A DNA stretch of 64,000 bases from Tuwongella immobilis (GTDB lineage Bacteria; Planctomycetota; Planctomycetia; Gemmatales; Gemmataceae). The notes beneath the pieces were generated by a model that was not told the origin of the DNA, made no database searches, and saw nothing but the letters and a program-made list of their open reading frames with translations. Made by a program: the position numbers and the translations under genes. Of the stretch, positions 7,189 through 16,400 are shown one piece after another. The stretch lies in assembly GCF_901538355.1 (NCBI RefSeq), contig NZ_LR593887.1, positions 3,448,920 to 3,512,919 on the forward strand, written 5' to 3'. Numbering within the stretch: position 1 is the stretch's first letter; every line of letters begins with the position of its first letter.

Positions 7189-8262
7189 TCACTTCTGGAG
7201 AATCGGCAAGTAGTTGTTTGAAATTTGCAGAATGATGCACGCCATCGCCGTGGCATAATGATTGCAGGTAGTCACATCGGTCCAAACGCCATCGCCACGC
7301 TGCCGAACCCGAGCCACAAGTTCATCCCGAATCGCCGGGAACCAATTTTCCCAGAATTTCCCCCCCGCCGTCCACATCGCTTGGGCCGCGTAGTATTGCC
7401 CGTAGTAATAGTGCATTTCGGGCACATCCCGCCGCGAAATCCCTTGCGTCGGGTGATAATCGGAGAGATATTTCAACCCGCGATCGATCTCTTTCCCCTT
7501 GTAAATCCCAGCACAATAGAGCGCAACCACCCCTGCCGCAGACCGGGCAAATGCCGATGGCCCCTGCTGGCGGAAATAGCTAAACCCACCATCCGGCGTC
7601 TGGCATTCCATCACATACTTCACACAGCGATCCACCGTCGATTTTGGCACAAACAGCCCGGCGTTGCGTGCCGAGCGCAAGGCCATGATCTGGCAAATCG
7701 TCACCGACACATCCGCCATTTGCGGGAACGGCTGATACCGCCAGCCACCCTCGGAATTCTGCGCCCGAATGATGAGCTGCACCGCCCGCTCCAGCGTATC
7801 GCGTGTCCGCTTTTGCAACTCGCGGTCGGGAATCATCCCATACACTTCGGCCAAAAACAGCGTGCCAAACCCGTGCGAATACATCTGCAACTGCTGCGGG
7901 CCAATGGGGTTATGCAGAAATCCCGCCGGCTGTCGTTGTTCCTTGCTCAATACAAATTGCAACGCTCGCAGCACATTCGAGCCGTATCGACCACGCCCCG
8001 GCTGATGGCCACCCGCCATGAATGCGAGCGCGGCCAAGCTCGTCACCGAGACATTCCCACGATAAAGCTGGCGATCCCCGAACGACCCGTCATCGGCCTG
8101 CGTCGTCGCCAAGAATGATAATCCCCGTTCCACCGCGCGTTCGGCTTCGGGTGTCATCAAGGCATCGTTGCTCTTTTCGGATTCCGACTGAGCAAAGAGC
8201 GGGGATACTCCGGAAATGGCCCCACCGCAACTGCTCAGGAACAACCGGCGATCCCACATCAT
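7189..8262 (-). CDS. Secreted prenyltransferase/squalene-cyclase-fold protein, Tat signal
   Basis: A 357-residue protein with a twin-arginine signal (DRRLFLSSCGGAISG) in the first 25 residues. The body is built of alpha-toroid repeats with the QW-like motif: DGSFGDRQ, GGWRYQPF, GGFSYFRQQG, DGVWTDVTTC. This fold is shared by squalene-hopene cyclases, protein prenyltransferase beta chains and complement-like proteins; the DxDD motif needed for cyclisation is not visible and the length is about half that of a true cyclase, so a non-enzymatic or binding role is likely. The start codon overlaps the stop of the preceding gene (8259-8262, ATGA), so translation is coupled. It is the last gene of the long MoxR operon. 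Confidence 0.8.
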   Translation of the reverse strand: MMWDRRLFLSSCGGAISGVSPLFAQSESEKSNDALMTPEAERAVERGLSFLATTQADDGSFGDRQLYRGNVSVTSLAALAFMAGGHQPGRGRYGSNVLRALQFVLSKEQRQPAGFLHNPIGPQQLQMYSHGFGTLFLAEVYGMIPDRELQKRTRDTLERAVQLIIRAQNSEGGWRYQPFPQMADVSVTICQIMALRSARNAGLFVPKSTVDRCVKYVMECQTPDGGFSYFRQQGPSAFARSAAGVVALYCAGIYKGKEIDRGLKYLSDYHPTQGISRRDVPEMHYYYGQYYAAQAMWTAGGKFWENWFPAIRDELVARVRQRGDGVWTDVTTCNHYATAMACIILQISNNYLPILQK

Positions 8263-9326
8263 TTTCGCCCTGCTTTCTCGCTATCAGCAAGGTTGGAGTA
8301 ATACTGGCGCAACAGATCGCCGTATCGGCCCATGAATTGCTCACGGTAGTACAAATCGAGTTCCTGACGCATCGTTTCCGGCAGATTGCCCCACACTCCG
8401 CGATCATAGTCGGCCAATCGCACCGGCTTTTGCGGCAGATCCGGCGGCGGCTCGTTGCCCATCGGCGAACCCGGACCGCCGGGCTGCATCGGCTTTCCGC
8501 CATTCATCGGCGATTGACCGCCGTTTCCGCTCATCGGCGCAGTTCCACCCGGCCCCATCGGTTGCGGCTTACCATTACCCGATCCGCCCGCGTTCATCGG
8601 CTGTTGGCCCGAGCCACCCATCGGATTCGATTTCGTATTCCCGCCTTGCCCCATCGGTTGCGGTTGCTTTCCGCTACCGTTCCCCTTGGGCTGCGATTGC
8701 GATTGCTGATCACCCTGCCCACCCATCGGCTGTTGTTTCGGCTGCGATTGCCCGCCACCACCGCCGTTCGATGACTGCTTCCCGGAACTCCCCCCGGATC
8801 CACCGCCGGAATTCGACCCACCTCCCGAATTTCCCATCGGTGGCGGCGGAGAATCCGAAGACTGACCACCGGAATTCCCACTCGAGGAGTCGCCACCACC
8901 GCCACCGCTTTGATTCATCGGCGGCGGGTTCATCGGCGGGGGATTCATCGGCGGCATCGGCGGCGGCGGCGGCGGATTCAGCAACTGGTCGATATCCCGA
9001 AGCACTTGCTGCTGAAGCTCTTGTGTCGATTGTCCCGGCTGCTTGTCCTCAAGATTTTTTCGCACGGTTTTGGCATTTTCCAACAGGCGATCCGCCACCT
9101 TTGCCGGATCTTCCATCGGTGTTTCCGACGGTGACTCCGGCTTCGGTTCCGCTTTCGGTTCCGACTTTGAATCCGACTTCGGATCAACCGGCACGGATTG
9201 CTTGTCGGCCATCGGCAGCTTCGGTGCATCCGCTTTCGGCGTCGGCTGACCGGATTCCTGCGCGAAATTGCGACCAGAAATGACCATGCTCGCCAACAGG
9301 ATTGCACCGCCAAAGGATCGAAACAT
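8259..9326 (-). CDS. Secreted Gly/Pro/Met/Asn-rich low-complexity protein
   Basis: A 355-residue protein beginning MFRSFGGAILLASMVISG, a signal peptide; GGAG precedes the ATG at 9326 and overlaps the end of the coiled-coil gene. After an Asp/Lys/Pro/Glu-rich segment and a short helical stretch (VADRLLENAKTVRKNLEDK) comes a proline run (PPPPPPMPPMNPPPMNPPP) and about 150 residues of Gly/Ser/Asn/Gln with recurrent PMG, PMN and QPM units. The last 60 residues (RLADYDRGVWGNLPETMRQE...) are ordinary and look like the conserved functional part. Function unknown. Tight spacing on both sides (2 bases and a 4-base overlap) shows it belongs to the operon. Confidence 0.7.
   Translation of the reverse strand: MFRSFGGAILLASMVISGRNFAQESGQPTPKADAPKLPMADKQSVPVDPKSDSKSEPKAEPKPESPSETPMEDPAKVADRLLENAKTVRKNLEDKQPGQSTQELQQQVLRDIDQLLNPPPPPPMPPMNPPPMNPPPMNQSGGGGGDSSSGNSGGQSSDSPPPPMGNSGGGSNSGGGSGGSSGKQSSNGGGGGQSQPKQQPMGGQGDQQSQSQPKGNGSGKQPQPMGQGGNTKSNPMGGSGQQPMNAGGSGNGKPQPMGPGGTAPMSGNGGQSPMNGGKPMQPGGPGSPMGNEPPPDLPQKPVRLADYDRGVWGNLPETMRQELDLYYREQFMGRYGDLLRQYYSNLADSEKAGRK
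8440..8985 (-). repeat. Low-complexity Gly/Pro/Met-coding repeat region
   Basis: The DNA here is a run of imperfect short repeats around CCCATCGG / CATCGGCGG, encoding the PMG/PMN and polyproline tracts of the secreted protein. The repetition is degenerate rather than an exact tandem array. Confidence 0.7.
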
Positions 9327-9328
9327 GA

Positions 9329-12300
9329 TTATTTCTCCATGGGGGTTGGGAGCAATTGGGGAACAATTTCGCGGAGCAATTCTTGGACATCGGCCTGCAG
9401 CGATTGCAATTCTTCCCATTCCGCCAAGGCCAGATCATCGAGTTCCTCGAGATTCGGATGCGATTTCGCAAATGCGGCCGTGCGTTCGTTGATTTCCGCT
9501 TGCAGCAAGCGCAGCACACGCAGTTGCGTCATCGGCGGCACCGAATCGCTCGGCGGCGCATCCCCCGTCATCGGCTTCGGCTCGGCCCCTTCTCCCATCG
9601 GCGGCGTCATCGGTTTCGGCTTCGCTCGACCTTGTTTGGCCTCATCTTCGAACGCTTGCAGCAACTGGTCGATGCGTCGCAGCGCCGTCGCTTGGGCTTG
9701 ATTGACGGCACGATGCGCAATGCCTTCGACCTCGGCCTCCACAGGTTGGGTCACTTCTTCGGGGCGGCGATCCAATAATCGCTCGCGTGAGACATTCATT
9801 GCTTCGACTGCACGCTCCAAAGCGCGATCGATGACGGGGAGTTCGGGAAATTCCTTTTCCCGAAGATTGCCAAGATCGGTCGCAAGCTGGTCTTGCCGAT
9901 CCGCGAGATCCGCCAAACTTTGCAACAACGCCCGATCCCATTTCCCGGCCTTGAGCAATGACTGCTGAATGCGTTCACTCTCGGCGTTGGTCGCCTGTTG
10001 GCGAAGACGCATCGTCTTGAGTCGGTCCGCCCGCTTCAGAATCTGATCGCGAGCCAAGCGTTCTTCCAACTCCTGACGCTGCTTGGCGAAATCGGCATCC
10101 GATTGTTCCAATTGCTGTTGTGCCTGATCCAGCGCTGGTTCGGGATTCTGCCCCTGTTCGAGTTGTTCGCGGGCCTGTTCCATGGCGCGATCGGCCTGCC
10201 GGAGTTGCTCGGCGGCTTGATCGGCTTCCCGGCGGTTCATTTCTCGCGCCAGTTGTCGAGTCAGCCGTTGCAATTGCTCCTGACGCTCTGCCAATTCTCG
10301 AAATGCCTGTTCGCGCATCGGTTCGGGCAGTGATTCCGCCTGCTGGATCTGCTTTCGCAATCGATCCTGTTCCTTTTGCAGATCGCGCAATTCCTCGGCA
10401 GTGGAGCGCAGTTTTTTGGAAAGCTGCGAATCCCCTCGGCTGGATTGTTCATCAAGCGATTCCAACAGCGAATCCAATTTTTTCTGAGCGGTCTCTTGCG
10501 CTTGGTTGGCCGCTTCGAGTTGGTTTTTCCGCACACTCTCGGCAGATTGTCGGATCGCAGAACGCAGGGCTTCCCCGGCACCATCCCGTTGCGTCTGGTC
10601 GAGCAGATCGCGTTCGCGCTGAGCGGCTTCCAAACGTTCGCGTTGTTCATCAACTTCGCGTTGGAGCAATTCCGCTTGCAAGCGTTCTTGCATGGCTCGG
10701 GGATCATCCGCCGACTTGCCCTCCGCCCGTTGGAGCGCCTCGTTGGCGGCTTCCTGCTTGCGGGCCAACTCAGCGGATTTGCGATCGAGTTCGGCCTGTT
10801 TCGCTTCGCGTGCGCGATTCAAGGCTTCGTTCCAGCCACGCACCTGCTCGCTGAGCCGCTGCTGACGATCGGACAGCCGTTCCAGTGGTTCGCGTTCCTT
10901 GGCCGAGAGTTGTTCCGGTTTCTTGCCCGGTGCAATCTTCTCGGTCAGTTCGCCGGTTTGTTCGCGGATGTTGCGGAACTCCTTGGATAAATCCCGCAGT
11001 TCGCCACGCAATTTCTCGGCAGCATTAAACGGTTGCAGTTGTTCGACCAGCGAATTCAAGCGATCTTCGACTTCGGATTGCCGCGATTCCGCGCGACGAA
11101 GCGCCTGCCGAACGCTCGCCGACGCGTTCGCATCGGCTTTCGAAGGATTCGCTTCCAGTTCGCGCCGCGCTCCGGAGAGTGCGGATTCGATCGCGGGCAG
11201 ATCCTCTTCCACGAGCCGATTCGCTTCCTTGGACAATTTTTGCAGTTGTTTTGCAGGCTCGGATTGCTGCATGCCATTATTCTCGGCCAACTGTCGGAGT
11301 TGTTCCAATCGGCTGAGCATCCCGCTCGCTGGTTCTTGCAGTTTGCCGCGCAGTTGTTGTTGCATCTGTTCGACTTGTGCTAACCCGGCCACCGGATCGA
11401 CCTTCGGCCCGTTCGGATTCTCCAGTTGCTCGCGCTGTTGCTTCAACGCTTCCCGCGTCTGTCGCTGATCGTTGCGAAGCTTATCCACCTCGGCCACTTG
11501 TTGCGCCCGTTGTTGCTGCAGCGACTCATCGAATTGATCCGGGCTGACGATCTGAATCGGAATCCGATGCCCTTGGCCGGGATCTTTCAAGGGATGGACA
11601 TCGTCGTGATCGGTGCTCAGAATCGTCAGTTCCAGTCGATCGCCCGACCGTAACGGTTGGCCATCGCGGCGGCGAATCGAGGCCAATTGCAAGGCATATT
11701 CGAACATCCGACTGCCGGGTGAACGCACCGCAAGCGGCGTGATGCCTCGCGGAATCGCCCATGCGCCGGCCACTGCCCCAAAGGCAGCGGTCCGCTCGGT
11801 GAAATCGAACACCGTCCCGCGTTGGGGGTCGATGGTCATTCCGGTGGCTGACCACTCAATTCGCCGCAATCCGAATCGGCGATCATCTACCCGCCCAGAT
11901 AGGGTCAATCGCCCCGTCGGCAGCATCAGAAGCGGCTCTCGCGGGACGGGCGGCTGGTCAATCTGCACCAACGGCGTGGGATCGATCTTCAGCCGAATAT
12001 CGATTAACCGCGATCCACGCAGGCCGGTCGTATCGGTGAGGATGAAATCGTACAGCCCCGCCAGAATCGGCTGCATCTGCCCGTGAAATTGCGATTCCGT
12101 GGGACCGACCATCAGCTTTTGCTCGCTGACCATCGGCAAGAGCGTCCCCGCTCGCACGATGGCGAATCCGGGGTGATCGGCCGCGGGCAGCAACATCGTC
12201 GCCAACCCCGCCAGAGTCTCCGGACGATCCAATCGTGGGCGAATGGTGACGGATGCTAATGCCCGATCGGCCGCGCCGGTCAACGTCAGCATCGAACCTG

Positions 12301-13360
12301 GAATGGCTTCCAATTCGCCACGCCCATCGGTCAAGAGAATCGACGGCTGCTCGCTGTATTCCGGGAAAGTCACGCGAATCGCTGGCGATGGTCGCCCTTC
12401 CCAGGGAATGAACACTGGCGGCGGTAGCACCAACATTTGCTGCCATTCCGTGGCCAGCGAATCCGATTCGACTCGAAAGCGAAAGTTTCGCGGAATTCGG
12501 TCCGCATCGATCCGAATGTCACATTCCGTCTCGCCAATCGCTCGAATGGGCGACTGCCAAGCCACCGTGACACCGTTGGGGTAGGCAATCGGTTCCTGCG
12601 TTGTCTCGTCATCGCCAACGGTACAGTCGATCGCCTGATCGATTCGGGTTCCGCCGTCGATCTGTACGCGCACGGTGAGTGCGGGCGGAGTTAGCCCGTC
12701 GATGCGCAGTCGAAAGACAAACGCTTCGCCACGCGCCATCCGCCCCGGCGATTGTTCGGGAGAAATGATCCGCAGACTGGTCCAGCCATGCCCTTGAAAC
12801 GGTTGCAGCAACCGCAGCGATCCACGCTCAAACAGGAACGCCGGCATGGTCATCAGCATTCCGACCAACACCGCCGCCGCGATCGGGAACAGCCATACCG
12901 AGGTGCGCGACCAGAGTGGATCAATCAGTTGATTCACACTCACCCGATTCACACGCTCGTAAGCATCCGCAATCACTTGCGAACGAAGATCGAGTAGTTC
13001 CGGTTCCTGCTCGATAAATTGAACCGCCGAAGTGATGAGGTTGCTCGATCCCGGCTGCGATTGTTCGATCAGTTGGGCCATCTGGAATGGGTGGCGAAAC
13101 ACCCGCATCGGGCGAACGACCCAGACCGACCAGAGCATCGCGCTCCCGGCCAGGCCGGTGACAAGTGCGATGCCGCGAATCAACGCGGGCAGCTCGAGTG
13201 TCCAATCCAACAGCAGCACGAGCATCACAAACGTGAGCGACAGTGCCAGCCAGCGCGTCAGTCCGGCCAGAAGTCGATAGAAGACGATCTGCACCCGAAA
13301 ATCGTGCAGGCGATTGAGCAGCAATTGCGGTGCAACGCGAGTCTCGGCAAGAGCAACCAT
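9329..13360 (-). CDS. Large membrane-anchored coiled-coil protein (DUF4175-like)
   Basis: A 1343-residue protein. The ATG at 13360 with AGGTG upstream is chosen over a longer frame to 13447. Hydrophobic segments lie near residues 31-50, 58-80 and 150-172; then a large beta-rich region (about 180-600) that looks extracytoplasmic, then about 550 residues of almost uninterrupted coiled coil rich in Gln, Glu, Arg and Leu (roughly 610-1140), and an acidic Pro-containing tail. The overall plan resembles large planctomycete/alphaproteobacterial DUF4175-type proteins. It likely sits in the cytoplasmic membrane and could form a rod or scaffold. It follows the BatA/vWA fusion by 43 bases and is followed by the Gly-rich secreted protein after 2 bases. 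Confidence 0.75.
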   Translation of the reverse strand: MVALAETRVAPQLLLNRLHDFRVQIVFYRLLAGLTRWLALSLTFVMLVLLLDWTLELPALIRGIALVTGLAGSAMLWSVWVVRPMRVFRHPFQMAQLIEQSQPGSSNLITSAVQFIEQEPELLDLRSQVIADAYERVNRVSVNQLIDPLWSRTSVWLFPIAAAVLVGMLMTMPAFLFERGSLRLLQPFQGHGWTSLRIISPEQSPGRMARGEAFVFRLRIDGLTPPALTVRVQIDGGTRIDQAIDCTVGDDETTQEPIAYPNGVTVAWQSPIRAIGETECDIRIDADRIPRNFRFRVESDSLATEWQQMLVLPPPVFIPWEGRPSPAIRVTFPEYSEQPSILLTDGRGELEAIPGSMLTLTGAADRALASVTIRPRLDRPETLAGLATMLLPAADHPGFAIVRAGTLLPMVSEQKLMVGPTESQFHGQMQPILAGLYDFILTDTTGLRGSRLIDIRLKIDPTPLVQIDQPPVPREPLLMLPTGRLTLSGRVDDRRFGLRRIEWSATGMTIDPQRGTVFDFTERTAAFGAVAGAWAIPRGITPLAVRSPGSRMFEYALQLASIRRRDGQPLRSGDRLELTILSTDHDDVHPLKDPGQGHRIPIQIVSPDQFDESLQQQRAQQVAEVDKLRNDQRQTREALKQQREQLENPNGPKVDPVAGLAQVEQMQQQLRGKLQEPASGMLSRLEQLRQLAENNGMQQSEPAKQLQKLSKEANRLVEEDLPAIESALSGARRELEANPSKADANASASVRQALRRAESRQSEVEDRLNSLVEQLQPFNAAEKLRGELRDLSKEFRNIREQTGELTEKIAPGKKPEQLSAKEREPLERLSDRQQRLSEQVRGWNEALNRAREAKQAELDRKSAELARKQEAANEALQRAEGKSADDPRAMQERLQAELLQREVDEQRERLEAAQRERDLLDQTQRDGAGEALRSAIRQSAESVRKNQLEAANQAQETAQKKLDSLLESLDEQSSRGDSQLSKKLRSTAEELRDLQKEQDRLRKQIQQAESLPEPMREQAFRELAERQEQLQRLTRQLAREMNRREADQAAEQLRQADRAMEQAREQLEQGQNPEPALDQAQQQLEQSDADFAKQRQELEERLARDQILKRADRLKTMRLRQQATNAESERIQQSLLKAGKWDRALLQSLADLADRQDQLATDLGNLREKEFPELPVIDRALERAVEAMNVSRERLLDRRPEEVTQPVEAEVEGIAHRAVNQAQATALRRIDQLLQAFEDEAKQGRAKPKPMTPPMGEGAEPKPMTGDAPPSDSVPPMTQLRVLRLLQAEINERTAAFAKSHPNLEELDDLALAEWEELQSLQADVQELLREIVPQLLPTPMEK

Positions 13361-13403
13361 GCAACACCTGCTTGATGGAACGGTTCGCAACCCATCTGCA
13401 ACA

Positions 13404-16400
13404 CTAGACGAGATTGAGCCGCTTTCGGGCCAACCATTCGATGCCAAATAATCCCAACATCAGCGCAAAAATCACCGAATGATTCCAGATGATCCACGGC
13501 GGTCGCGGCTGATTCAAGGGAATCGGACTCGCCTCTGGCAAGCGGTCGATCAACGTATCGACATCCGCAAGCGTGAGGAATTGTCCACGCGATTCCGCCG
13601 CTGCTCGCTCCATCTCCACGCGATTCATGCGGAGTTCATCCATTTCGCCAGCCGGCGGCAGCACCCGCGTCGTCACCGCCGGACGCGATGTCGTCGTCGG
13701 TGGTGTCACCAACTCGAAGCGATATTCCCCCTCGGGCGTTCGCGTTAGCAGCGATTCGAAGGTGGCTCGGGTTCCTTCGCGCTTCGCCAAGGTGAGCAAC
13801 TGAGTATCGCGTTCCTGAATCGCTCGGGCCGCGGGATCGGTCGGTTGCCGAGTCACTTGCACCTGGACCGGCTGCGAATCGAGCGGGGCGGGGGCATCAT
13901 CCGGAAAGCGGACCATCACCCGAATCGGTTCATCCCGACGATAATCTGATTGTCGATCGAGTCGTAAATCAATTTTGGAGAGGCGGTTGCGCGAAACGGC
14001 CCGCAACACCTGAATCCAAAACTGATTGTACATCCGCTCATTCTTCCGGTATCGCCAGCGCCAGGTCTCGTCGATGCCCAGAAACAGCACCCGCCCCGAC
14101 CCGACAAATTGCTGCACGACAATCGGGTGACGCGTATCGTTCGTGGTCCCGGTGCCAACTTCCGGTGCCAAATCGGGATGCACGGCCAAAACTTCCGCCG
14201 CGAGTTTGCGTCGATAGCCACGCGCGACCCAATTCAATGTCGGGAAATTGCTCCAAATTTGTGCATTCTCCGCATCATCCGGCGCAAATCGAAAGATCGG
14301 ATGTCCCAACCCGGTGGGCGTGAGTTCGGGCCGAAATTCGCGCTCATTCGCCCCCAACGCATCCAACGGATTCGCCTCCAAGGGCGGCGGAATCCCCTCG
14401 CTGGTGACGGGCAGCACGGCGGCAAGCGGCGTCTGCTCATAGGCACGCGGATTGCCTTGCGTCCCGGCCAGCAGCACCAGCCCACCCCCTCGCTCCCGCA
14501 CGAAATCGACCAGCATTTGCCAACTGCGATCGCCGCCCGGAATCTGCTTGGGATCGCAGTCGCCCAAAATCACCACATCAAACGTGTTCAACTCTTCCTG
14601 CGTGGGGAAACTCGAAAGCGCCGTTCGATCTTGGGTACTGTATTCCGGGTGAGCATCCAGCAGCAGCGAGCTGAGTTGCACCGTCTTTTGCCCGCGAACG
14701 GGATCAACTTCACGCTCTAGCAGCGTCTTGAGGAAGCGATATTCGTAACGCGGTGTTCCTTCGATGAGCAGCACGCGCAGCGTCCGCGATTCCATCACCG
14801 TAATCGCCCGTTCGAGCCGATTATTGAGCAGATCGCGCTCCTCGGTCTGCACCGGAATTCGCAGTTCAAATTGTTTGTCACCCGTCTCGGTGGGCGCGTG
14901 AATCAATCGGATTCGCACGGGTTTCCCGCCAAGTTCCGGCTGCACCATCTCCCGCGAGCGTTCGATCCACTGGTCGCCCTGCTTCTCGGACAAGATGACC
15001 GGAATCCGCTCCAATTTCCCGGATGGCGGTGTTCCGGTAACGGTCAAGCGAGCCTCGAATACCAATCGATCATTGACATTGACCACTTCTTCGACTTGCA
15101 GATCGCTCAACGCCACATCGAACGGTTGGCGATCATCACCGAGTCCCACAAAAAATAACGGCACGCCCATTCGGGAAGCGAGTTTGCCCACCATCCGCAA
15201 ATCATCGGGCGAAGCCGTCGCCGAACCTCCCGCAGTCGAAATTCCGTCGGTGAACACAACCGCCGCAGTTAGACTCGCCCCACGAAACGATTTCAGAATT
15301 GTCGTTAACCCTTCACCCAGTTGACTGGCAGTGCCGGTCGGGGTGAGCTGTGAGATTTCGGCTTGCAGGGGTGCCAGTGCGGATTCTTCGCTGGCTTGCC
15401 CCAATCGAACGGCCTGCTCGGACAATCGATAGATGTGCAATTTCACCCGGCGATCGCGGATCAGCCGCGCCAATTCGCTTGGCCCACCTTCGGCTACAAT
15501 CGCCTGGGCGAGCTGCAAGCGGTTCAGTTGCGAGGCTTGCGTTCCGGGAATCAGACTGGCCAGCCGATCCCGCATCGGCACGGCGACGGTCGGATCCACC
15601 GTGCCCATACTGCGCGAATCGTCAATCACCACAACCAATTCCGGCAATCCCTCCCGCTCCAGCAGTAGCCGCAATTGGGGAAGCAAAATGCTGAGAATCA
15701 CGGCCACAAGGCTCAGCCGAAGCATCGCCAGCAAGACCATGCTGCCGCGACGAAATCGCCCAGGCAAGCGCCGCAATCCGAAGTCCAACCCGTACAGCAA
15801 CCCAATGAGTCCGCACAATCCAACGGTGAAGCTAATGAGAATCCAGCGTTCCGTGGTCGGAGTCGGGCTGAAAATCGGCAATGATTCGAGCATCCAGTGG
15901 TGTTGTTCCCCGGCGGCGGCGGGGGGCATGCCGAGCATCTGCTCGACTTTCGGATGCAGCGACTCGGGAATTCCACCCAGCAGATTCCCCGACATCCGCG
16001 TCTGAATCGCCACGAAAACCAGAATCCCCGCCGCGATCACGGTCAGCATCGCTGGCATCGCCAACCACCAGCCCATGCCAAGTCCGCCCGGCGGCATGGT
16101 GGCATTCGAGTGACTGCGAGCCGTGCCAAATCGCCACGCCAGCAGCATTTCCAGCACCAATAACCCAAGCAAGATCAACAGGCACCAGCGAGCAATGGTG
16201 CTGCCAACCTGCGTTGTCCCGAGTTCTTCCGATTCGGACGAATTCACGCTGGATGGTACATTCTCCGGCTCATTCCAGGGTCGAATCTGACCGAGGGTGT
16301 CGACAATTTGCAACTCGCCCTCGGGTGCGGTGCCGATCAAATCGGTTCGATCCATGCGAAAGAGATCGCTTTCGTTCCCGCCCGATGCCCCGGTCATTGC

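Noticed and set aside
8440-8985. CRISPR or tandem satellite
   Set aside because: The repeats are short, degenerate and in frame with a protein; no regular spacer structure.
13361-13447. Longer N terminus for the coiled-coil protein
   Set aside because: The additional 29 residues lie in front of a good AGGTG/ATG start and would overlap the preceding gene's end without a Shine-Dalgarno.
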